Of a DNA stretch of 64,000 bases, positions 12,774 through 23,000 are shown piece after piece; position 1 is the first letter of the stretch, and each line of letters starts with the position of its first letter. Made by a program: the position numbers and the translations under genes. The notes under the pieces are model-generated. The model was not told where the DNA came from and did not search any database. It saw only the letters and a program-made list of their open reading frames with translations. This stretch comes from Rehmannia glutinosa (Eukaryota; Streptophyta; Magnoliopsida; Lamiales; Orobanchaceae): assembly GCA_016081115.2 (NCBI GenBank), contig JABTTQ020000074.1:1-64000 (forward strand), written 5' to 3'.

Positions 12774-14011
12774 TGTTAGAACAAAGTTATTTTTGATTTT
12801 GATGAATTCACATATTTAATTTATAAACCAAAACAATATTTTCAAAAGCTGTAAAAAAAACTTCAAGTACTCTAGTGTATTTAATCTTAATTTTATGAAG
12901 TATTTCTTGAACTCTATTTTTGTTAAAATCTGCACAATTCTTTTATATTAAGGGCGACCGGTCGCCTTACCTGAAAGATTTTCAAAGTTTTACAAAAAAC
13001 AAAGAAGCCCCTGCATTGAGGGCGACCGGTACAAGTAAGTTTTTCAAGATTTTTGAAAAACAGACAATTCTCGGATTCTATAGCGATCGGTCGCTATACT
13101 AGGGCGACCAATACCTGAATGTTTGCAAAAAATGTATTTTCTTCCATGTTTCAATAGCAATCAATCTCTATCCATGGCAATCGGTCGCCATGGTACAAAA
13201 TGATCGATTCTTCCAATCGCAGACCGTCGCTCTTTATAGCAACCTGTCAAATCTTGATCGAACGGTTTAAACTTTCGAATTTTATATATAGCGACCGGTC
13301 GTTATACATGTTTATCAACAAATTCTAACCGTTGTAGTAACACTTGTCAACAAAAGTAAACTTTAACAGTTCTTAACAATTTTTGTAAATATTTTGATCC
13401 TTCTTTTGCAAATAAATTTCAATATGGAAGAGCCTATGTTGAAAATCAAATCTTGAAATTTCTCTATAAGACAACAAGAAAAATTCAGCAAATTTCTCAA
13501 GCCTTCATTTTCATACTCTTGGTTGTAATAGCCTAAACAATTGCACTTTCACATCTTGCTTATTAGGCTTCCTTTGTTGATTACACTTGCACTTTCAAAG
13601 TTGTATACATTCATTTGAGGTGTAATCTTAATTGATCAAATTCATCCAAAACAAGAATTACTTGTTAAGTATTCTTTTGGTAAGAACACACTTGGGTTGA
13701 TTAGGCTAGGTATTGAAGAGTTTGGTGCTTTTCAAGGTTGTTATGTAAGAAGAGTTTGGTGCTCTTCTAGTTGAGTTGTAATCGTTTGGTATCGATTAAT
13801 AAAAATTTATTTTAAAAATCTATTCGGATATAACGGGTGGTTGTGGATTAAACTCTAGATGAGTGGAACTACTATAAATCACTATGTTCATTCTTCCTAT
13901 TATCTCTTACATTCTTGAAAGTTTTCACATATTCGAAATAGAGAAGAAAAATCTGAAAAATCGGGAAAATCTGTTCATCCTCTCTAGATTTTCGTAGCCA
14001 ATTGGACTAAT
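12774..14011 (+). repeat. 3' LTR of element B
   Basis: Starts TGTTAGAACAAAG directly after the polypurine tract and ends near TCGTAGCCAATTGGACTAA (about 13992-14010). Element C's LTR ends TCGTAGCCGCTTGGACTTACA. The family-specific block AGCCTATGTTG...CTATAAG (13431-13470) also matches C (42831-42868). The LTR contains at least five copies of a GCGACCGGTCGC-type palindrome. The exact end is uncertain by a few bases because the terminal CA is lost. Confidence 0.75.
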
Positions 14012-14024
14012 AGGGAATATTATA

Positions 14025-14103
14025 TTACACTAAATTTTGTGTAAATGAATAGTGTTACACCAAATTTGGTGTAATACTATTCACTATACTAAATTTAATG
14101 TAA
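14025..14103. repeat. 79-bp foldback (hairpin) sequence
   Basis: The two halves are inverted copies: TTACACTAAATTTTGTG... against ...AAATTTAATGTAA. The centre GAATAGTGTTACACCAAATT...GTAATACTATTC (14047-14082) is an almost perfect 36-bp palindrome with one mismatched pair. It is probably a MITE core. No flanking duplication is evident. Confidence 0.7.
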
Positions 14104-15048
14104 GGTTTAGAGTTGGATTAGAAAGATTTTTGGCATATTTGGTGTGTAATTGTGTGAGATTTGGAGTTGGGTTGAAAATGCCAAGAGGATGAGGGAAGAA
14201 GAAGAAGAAGAAGAAGAAGTGGCCAGGGTCTGAGACAAGAAAAAGAGTGCATGTCGCACTATCGTGTTTTCGAATTATCTATCTTATTTGATCTTAAATA
14301 TAACAGTAATTGTATATTTGACTTAATTAACAATTTTGTGATTTTGTGTCGTGCCATATCATGTAATTTTTCTTTGTAATACGTGTTTGTAATCGTGTCT
14401 TGCTATTGTGCCGTGTCACTCATTGTCAACCCTAAGTTTACCATACTACACTAGAAGCTTGCAATATTTTCTCACTTCTTTGGGCAAGGATAACAGATTA
14501 TAAACTCAAATCATAATTCAGAATAAGTCGGAAGATGCAATAACAGGAAAATTTTGAGATATGAGATGCACTCACTTCGATGTTACTCAAGTGAGATTAG
14601 GAGCTAATATAATACATTATATGATTTCTCATTTGTACAGTGAAATAGGAGATGAAATACTATTTTGAAATAGAAGATCCCATCCGATACAAAACCTACA
14701 ACATTTCTCATAATCAAGAAAAAAAATTAATGTCATGAAGGATTAATTCATATTTTCTATTTTTCACGTGTTTTTCCTTCTTGCAACTGTGTAGAAATAT
14801 AAAAAGAATAACACGTAAATGCAAAGGTTTGATAGCATAGTTGGGAAGCTCAGTTAGAGGACAAAGCTAATAAATCTGAACTGGTTCAAATAATAAAACT
14901 AATATATGAACAAATAGAATGGTTAATCAACCTTTTTATCATTATTCCCTCAAAACAAAATTCCCTCAAAAGCTAATAATGGATATTTGCATGTTTTTCC
15001 TTCCTGGGAACAGCAACAACTCTGATGCAAGGTGCAACCAAGTTTGCA
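14104..15048. other. Intergenic stretch downstream of the STR4A-like gene, with GAA microsatellite
   Basis: No gene is seen here. A (GAA)n microsatellite lies at 14195-14219. The part nearest 15048 would hold the 3' UTR and poly(A) site of the minus-strand gene; several AT-rich stretches could supply a poly(A) signal, but none stands out. Confidence 0.4.
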
Positions 15049-15099
15049 TCAATTTGGCTTTGATGGTGTTGGGGAAGACGGAGGCTTGAAATCCGGGTA
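15049..15099 (-). CDS. STR4A: STR4A-like exon 4 (C-terminal YPDFKPPSSPTPSKPN and stop)
   Basis: The acceptor is TTTTTAAGCAG| (AG at 15101-15100), followed by 16 codons and TGA at 15051-15049. Joined to exon 3 it completes RPLSPYSN|YPDFKPPSSPTP, close to the C-terminal motif known from TROL. At 51 nt it would be missed by most gene callers. Confidence 0.85.
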   Translation of the reverse strand, partial: YPDFKPPSSPTPSKPN

Positions 15100-16942
15100 C
15101 TGCTTAAAAAAACGAGCAATAATAGTTACTAGTTTCCCGTAAGAATATACAGTTTTCGGTAAACACAGGCCACAGCATGCATATATGCACTTGCTGGCTG
15201 ATTGTCATGGCTCAACATAGATCAAATACTTAAAGTCTTAGAACTAAGCAAGAATGTAAGCTACTCAAAAACTCAATTATGATTTCAATCTTCAGCCCCT
15301 CCACATGATATGTATACATGACAGGGAAATGACTCTGAGAATGTGAATAAGAGAGAAAAAAAAAACATAAGCATGTACGGATTTCAATTAGTAACTCCCA
15401 AGATAAAATAGACCACTATCAAGAAATTTCAGGTTATTCAAATTCTAAAAAAAATAATGGGATAATTACAAAAACTACCCCTAAACTTTAGCCTAATTAC
15501 AAAAAGCTCCCACTTATCTTTCAAAATTAGAAACACCTCCTCCTGGTGGTGCATTTTGTAAAATAGAAACAAATGTGATGGGATACTTGTAATTTCGAAA
15601 GGTAACTGGGTCTTCTTTGTAATTAAGCTAAATCTCAGGGGTAGTTTCCGTAATTATCCATAAAATAATATGGAAACTATGGTGGGGGTAGAGAGGAGTT
15701 CCTTACATTTGAGTATGGAGACAGTGGCCTCTGACCAACTTTTGATTGGACAGTGGAACTACTGGGACTGAAATCTTCGTTGTTGATTTCTTTACCGGTG
15801 TTATCGGCAGTGGAACCAGTATTTAACGACAATTCATCATTATTTCCGTCCTGTCGGGTTATCCCTCCATTTGTATCAAGTTGTTTTGACATTTTGGCCT
15901 TCTTCTTCGGATAGATATGTACGGATGGAGGTAGGAGGGTCTCTTGTATATCCTGCAATGAGCAAAGATCATACGTAAATGAATTATATAGTTATGTGAT
16001 GCAAATTGCTCAGCATACTGTTACTAGATAGCATGTGATTCAAATTATAGATAACTTGACATCAAATAAGTTTGAAATTGAATGGCGAGATAAGCTAAAT
16101 CACAATTTTGAGACCGCAGCGAATGATTATTGAATAGGAATTTATTGTTGTGAAAGTAAAAAGTGATGGTTTGTGGCGTTGTCCATATATTTGTTTGTAC
16201 CCAAAATTAAAGTAAAAATTAAGAAAACAGGAGGAGTAGTCACAGTAAAAATTAAGAAAACAGGAGGATAAAAAAAAATAAGTTGTGCCTGGCCCATGCA
16301 GGTCTCGAACCTGCGACCTTCGCGTTATTAGCACGACGCTCTAACCAGCTGAGCTAATAGGCCAGTTGTGATTGATAAAGACTACAGGTTTTAGAAAAGC
16401 GCTGAAGATTGTCCTTTTAGCTCTAGAATACGAAAACCTGTTTTTTAGCTTACCAATCACTTGTCACTTGCAGTAACACTCATCAAAGTTTACAGGGATA
16501 ATTACAAAGGTTCGGGCTAATTACAAAAAGATCCAGAGATTTTTGAAAATTACAAAAAGCCCATTGAGGTTTAATTCAATCTTACATTTTCCCCCTTCAT
16601 AAGCGAAAAAAGAATTAAACCCCCCCCCCCCCGATATCTATAGAAATATTAAAGTTACCCCCTGATGGTTCAAAACTAACTTGAGGGGACTTTTTGTAAT
16701 TTTGAAACATCACGATTTTTCTGTAATTAGCCCAAACCTCAGGTTTTTCCTGTAATTATCCTAAGTTAAAAGTAAAAAAATACGCCGTTAGTCCACCGAA
16801 TTCTATTCAAATTCAAACCCACTTCACTCCGCTCTCACCCACTCCCAGAAGTCTCTAATAAACACACTTCTCTTTCCCCACAAAATTAACAAACCAACAT
16901 CAATACCCCTCTACCCTCTCACAAAACCATTGAAAACAACAT

Positions 16943-17008
<66 letters not shown>

Positions 17009-20000
17009 CTGGTAGATCGATTTCCAGTCTCCGGCAATGAGCTGGTTCAACGGCTGAAAGGCAGCCGCAAACTACTCCAGCCCAAGGACCCATCTGCCAC
17101 TCCATTCAGTAGTAGTACTAACAATGCAAAACCAAAACCAAATCCTTCAGAATGGATTGAGGTGTCACAGGTAGATAACACTAACAAGGAGAATGTTCCT
17201 CCCATTTATTCTACCCCAGTAAAAACAAAAGGAGAATCTTTTCAGATTGAATCCTTCGATGCATGACTCGTTGAGGAGATGAGTGTCATTCGCAAGAAGC
17301 TCAAGAGACTGAGGATTGACATGGACAAGATTAATAAGATGCTGAGGAGAGGATTCTGAAGCTAAATTTGCGCAAAAAGGAGATTCTTGATAAAGGGAAT
17401 TGCAGGAGCAGCTCGAGATTCAGGTCAATCGGTTGTACCGATTGAAGGAGATCAAATTATCTTGTTTTGGTTAGATTCTTGATTTGGGGCTTTAGGTAAA
17501 ATTGGCTATCCAGGTCTTGTTTTTCCTAGGAGAAACTGTCAGGAAAAATCTACAAAATCTAGATTATGTAGTTTAGTGAAAGAAAAGAGGAATTTAACGT
17601 AAAAGTAAATAGTTGTGAACCGTATTATAACATTTATGTATTTAAGTTAAAGCAATGACGACATTATGTTTAACAGTGGCCTTACTTAATTTGCCTCCCC
17701 CCCCCTCATAATGTCTCTGATAGAGGACATCACCATTTCTATCATCGATAAGGAGTGAAGAAAGACGATAGAGCAAGATCAACTAAAGACAAGTGTCCTA
17801 TTCAGTTTCAAGGATTAGCTATATTTTCTGATTTTGAAGTACTGATTCATTGTTCTGTGAGATCAATGGAATTGTTTGTTTCATAAGTTGCTTTTTTTAT
17901 CTTCAGGCTTATAATAAAACTGAGGACAGGAATGAAGAAAAAGAACATAGATTTTGTCTCCTCATTTACAACTGCAGTTGGAAACGCAAATCACAAAGTT
18001 TGTCTCTTGAAGTATTCAAGCATATAAACTGAACTCTGCAAAAAGATTAGGCAGCCATATTATGATTTATGCACTGCTTATCACAAATACCTTATGTGGG
18101 AAAATTCAACAATCTTGTCTGCAAACCTTAAAAACTCGTGGTTTAATTGATAAAATTGAAATAAAATCAAGCTTTAAAGTGTAAAATCCCATCTATCTGA
18201 TTTACAAATCAAAGCATTATTCTCTTTAAAAAGTATGTTTTGTTTTATGCATCCCAAATCTTAAAATTTGTCATCCTCTTAAATTCTTTGTCTGTAGCTA
18301 CTGTAATTGTGTTTACATTTAAATTCAGCATGAAACCACAGATTTGCCAATAAAATATTGATATCTTTGATTCAGCAATATTTAGTATCTGCTCTTCTCA
18401 TTAATTTGGTTAATCGTTCTCTGGATGTCCAAGTGTGGGTTCTTTGTACACAAAAGAAATTTCTTATTAGAAAAAACAGCAAAAGTCTTTCAAACGTTAT
18501 CCCCATCAAGAAACATTTGATCTCAGGAAAACAAACAGGAACACCCATTCATTATTATGTTGACATAATATCCAGTCTGCAGCCATGCAAAAATGCCTTA
18601 AAAATGGTAAACAAAATTGACCCTAATCTATAGCTAAAAAGCAGTAACTGCGGACCTGCTATTTAATTTCCAGTATATAGCTAAAAATCAGTAATTGATA
18701 TTCTATATTAAAAACATAATCTTTTCCGGACAATAGAGGAGTTTAATTAAGTAGTCCAGTTGTTTTGGTTTAAAGTTCAGTTGTTTTCTTTTAATTGTCT
18801 TTAGTTATATAAAAAGTATTAGCATTGTGAATAATTATTTTATTTGCTAATGGAAAGACTTGCTGAAATTAATTTCTTTTTCTGCATATTGGAGTTAATT
18901 TTAGTTTCTTTTGTTTGCTGTTGTTATCCTGTCTTGTTTAAATTACTTGACTCTATCAAATTTTGACCTGATTTAAGATTTATGTAAAAAATCAAAGAAC
19001 TAAAAAGTAGTTTACAACCTTGTGGTTTAATTGATAAAGATTGAAATAATACATTCAAGCTTTGAGTGTAATGATCACATCTATCTCGATTTACAAATCA
19101 ACTCCAGCATTATTCTCTTTCTAAGTAGGTTTTGTTTGTATGCATCCCAAATCTTGAATATTTTATTTGTCATCCTCTTAAATTCCTTTGTCTGTGCGTC
19201 TACTGTCTCTCGTTTGTGTTTACTTTTATTTAAATTCAGCATGAAACCTTAAGGAAACTTTGCCAATAAAATATTGATATCTTTGATTCAGCAATATTTA
19301 GTATCTGCTGGGTTCTCATTATTTGGCATAAAGCGTTCCTGGAGAGAGAGTGTATTATGGGAACTCCTTGGCCACACAAACATCCGTTTCTTATTAGAAA
19401 AAACAGCAAAAGAATCTTTAAAACATCACGTTATCCCCATCAAGAAACATAGGAAGTACTCAGGTCGTAAACTAGTGTAACACCCATTCATTAACTTTTG
19501 TTGACATAATATCCAGTCTGCAGCCATGCAAAAATGCCTTCACGTGGTAGATTACCAAAATTGTAAGTTTTTATAGTTCATAATAGTTGTCAAAGGCTGT
19601 GAGGTTTCCATTTCAGAAAAACTTTAATCTTAATGAATATTTCTGCACATGAATATGTTACGGATCGTTTCGAGCAGGTTTATCGAAGGAGAGAGAAGGC
19701 AAAGGAGTAGCGCTCAGGTCTGTTGCGGAGGAGTTGCATGCGGACCTGCTATTTAATTTCAGTAGTTTTGTTTATGTTATTAAGAGATATGTTTAATTAA
19801 GTAGTCCAGTTGTTTTGGTTTAATTAGTTCAGTTGTTTTCTTTTAATTAATTGGGCTTGGTGTTGAGGCCCGTAGGGTGAGAGGTTATATAAAGAGAGTA
19901 TTAGCATTATGATAGGGCACTTTTGAAGATTATTATATTTTGCGGCTGTAAGCTGGAACAGGGCTTATTTCCCTGCTGAATTTTATTCAAGTATTCTGTT

Positions 20001-23000
20001 TTCTGCATATTGGAGTTAATTTTAGTTTCTTTTGTTTGCTGTTGTTATCCTGTCTTGTTTGAATATACCCTTGACTCTATCAAATTGGTCCGACCTGCCC
20101 TGTTTTTCTCGATTCATGCCCGTAACACGAATGGAATCACGTGTAGATATGATAGAGAAGGGTGTTGAGGACCTTTGGGTTGAAATTTGCCAAAATTCAA
20201 ACCAAAGTCAATAAACTCGATGGCATCGAAGATCTGTTGGAAACATTGATGCGCGACAAAGCTTCATCTGTCGACGGGGGCGGGGACTCCTCGTCCTCAC
20301 TTCCTACCCCAAATCCGACACCTCCACCAACGGCGCCCAGTGGCATAGTTGTTGTAATACCCCAATTTTTTTACCAAATTTGGGTTTTAGTATTTTTTAG
20401 ACTTTTAGGATTTTAATTTTCTGGCCCAATATAGAATCTCAGTCTTAGTCTTTTTCAAGCCCAGTATAAATGATAGTATAAATGATATTAACAGGCCCAA
20501 TTGTAAATTTATTATTTATTTATTTTTAAAACCTTTGTCCAGTTTCTAGAAGAGTTATGATTCTACAGAAATTCTTTTTAGTTAAATTTCGAAATTTGGA
20601 ATTTATTTATCTTTATCTCTAAGTATCAAATTAGATAAAACAAAATCTTTTTTTAACGGATTTTGGCTTATATCAGTAACCTTAATCCCACGTCCAAATA
20701 CGCAGTACTCCCTCAACTCCCTCAATCACACGTTATTATCATAAACATCTGATATCTCAAGATAACCCCCCCCCCCCTCAAATATCCAACTTTACTTCGA
20801 CAATCACATACATTCTCAAAGAACCAGAACAAGTTCACACCTTCTGCAAATTTCTCTTCCCTTCTCAAAAATCGAACTCAAGTTTCGCTTCGTGAAAGGT
20901 AAACGTCTAAAACCATTTGTTTTTTTTTTTTCTGCTGCCCAAATTCTATTTTTTGTTTCGTCTGCCGAGAATTTAGCCGGAGATACCCATAACCCAACAA
21001 TTTTCTTTATATCTCAATTAACACCCCGAGTCGTCTCGTCCGAGAACATCCACCGGCTGTCAAAACCCAGATTTCAGGAATCATCAGAAAAATATATATA
21101 TATATACCCAAAACGCCGCTGTCAAAGGCCCGAAATCCCGAATCACCGATCGAAAATGCAAAACCCAAGCCCGGATCGCAGCCCGGTCCTGCCGACCCAA
21201 GAACCCAGAAAATTTCGAAACCCATCGAAAATACCAGAAACTCGGAAATTTCCCAAAGCCCGAAACTCAAAACCCCAAGCTAATCGCTGCCTTACCTAAA
21301 ACCGAGCCCAAATCCAGTCGTGTCGCCTCTGTCGCGCTTCGTTCTCGAGAGCATGAGACCGAGAGAAAGAGAGAGAGGGGGGGTGTTCAGAAAAAAAAAA
21401 AAAAAAAAAAAAAGAGGGGAAGAACAGAGAGCAGGGACAACGAGGTCTCGAGGGAGAGTGAGATTGAGAGTGTAAAGACGAGATGGTGAGAAGATTTAGG
21501 AAGAAAGGGCGTCTGAAATTTTTAAAGAAAGAACAGAGAGGCAGACGACATTGGTGAAGATGAGAGTTTGAGGGATTAGATAAGGGTTGGGGTGGATTTT
21601 TGCTTTATGAGGGAATTAGTACATGAATTATGAGAAATTACAACTCTCACCCCAAGTCCTTTTTCTTCCATTTCAAAAGCCCATTTTTGACATTTTTACT
21701 GATTATAGTGATTTTTGACATTTTCATCAAAAAAAAACAGTAGCCTCAATTCCTAGCCTCAATTATATATATATATATGTTTTTCTTTTCATTTTCAAAT
21801 TATGCAATTCAAAACTCTTTTTCTTTCTTTTTTTTAATCTCCTTTAGTTATATTTCTTAAAAATTATTATTTAAATTATTTTATTTTAGTTGTAGGAAAT
21901 CATTCTTACGAGGTCTAGAACTTTCAATCGAGCACGCATTTGGTACTTTCTGCACTTTATTTGAGGTGGGGTTTATTGCTTTTGTTTATTTTAAATACTA
22001 TGTTTTAACTGTTAGTTGCATATTCATGATAAATATTATGTGTGATGTTGAGACTATTTGTACTTAAGTGTACGCGAGACTTCGAGACTATTTGTACTTA
22101 ATTGTACGCGAGACTTTGAGACTATTCGTACTTAAATGTACATGAGACTTTGAGACTATTTGTACTTAACTGCGTTTCTGAGACTCGATATTTTTCCGTG
22201 AAAGTTTGTGCTAACGTTATGCATGCGTATTTGACTTGAACAATTGCTTCCCATCGAGTTAACGATAACTCACCCCAATAATTTTACCCCTTTCAAGGTT
22301 GAGGAGTCCGAAGCGTGGCGCGTGGCGGGTGATTTGATCATGACGATTGTTTTTGTCGAATTTTTATTAGTAGTAGAATTTCATGAACGATGTTGGTCTT
22401 TTAATCTTTTCATATTTATAAAACATACAGTGTACTGGTTTTATTCAATTGATGGATGATGCAAATTTTTATTTTAGTTACTTTACTCTTTGGAAAAAAA
22501 ATGGTTGACTCGTTTCCGTTAGATTCTTAGTCATTTGTGAGTATTATTATGCGTAGTTGCATTTTTCAAAACTAGGGTGTTACATTAGTGGTATCGAGCA
22601 AATGAACTAAAAAAGAAATTACGTTTACAGAGACTTGAAAAAAAAAAGTGTTGGAATTTTTTTTTAAATATAATCTATGATCAATCACCTTCGCCGCACA
22701 CGGGGACTTCGAGGTAATACTTATATTTTTGTTACTAAATGTTGCATAAATGAATTTTGAGCCTTCTGTTATGCGAGCATGTTATCTTATGAGACTTGAG
22801 CCTTATGTTATGTCATTTATTGCGAAAAATGCATATTTTAATGTTGAGAAATGATATGTCTTCATTTTACTACGCATCAAACTTAAGACATTTCATGATA
22901 TTTAAAAAATATCATGGGCCTGATATATGTATAGTTAGAATGGATGGGACTCACGAGACCGCTAGGAAGTGTGTCATTTGCCCCGCAGTCCTAAAAAGGA

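Larger units (their letters stand above)
10602..14011 (+). mobile_element. Element B: 5'-truncated SIRE-like copia (RNase H end, tail, 3' LTR)
   Basis: Only the 3' third of this element is visible. RNase H sequence starts in the middle of a codon block right after the LTR of element A. A long post-pol region follows, then a polypurine tract AAAAAAGGGGGAG (about 12760-12771) and an LTR. It is closely related to element C: the RNase H, polypurine tract, LTR start and LTR end line up. The simplest reading is that element A inserted into B, leaving B's 5' part to the left of the window. No TSD could be confirmed. Confidence 0.75.

Noticed and set aside
15677..15958. Exon 3 read as a stand-alone 93-codon gene
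   Set aside because: It lacks an ATG start (opens with TTG inside the acceptor) and ends in intron 3; splicing to exons 2 and 4 gives a family-consistent protein.
16911..17105. Minus-strand frame with Leu-Ser repeats
   Set aside because: Microsatellite translation opposite the coiled-coil pseudogene.
20892..21299. Frame of 135 codons in the Tekay-like LTR (also 28372-28917 in the other LTR)
   Set aside because: The two LTR copies differ by frame-breaking indels and there is no domain; it is LTR sequence that happens to be open.
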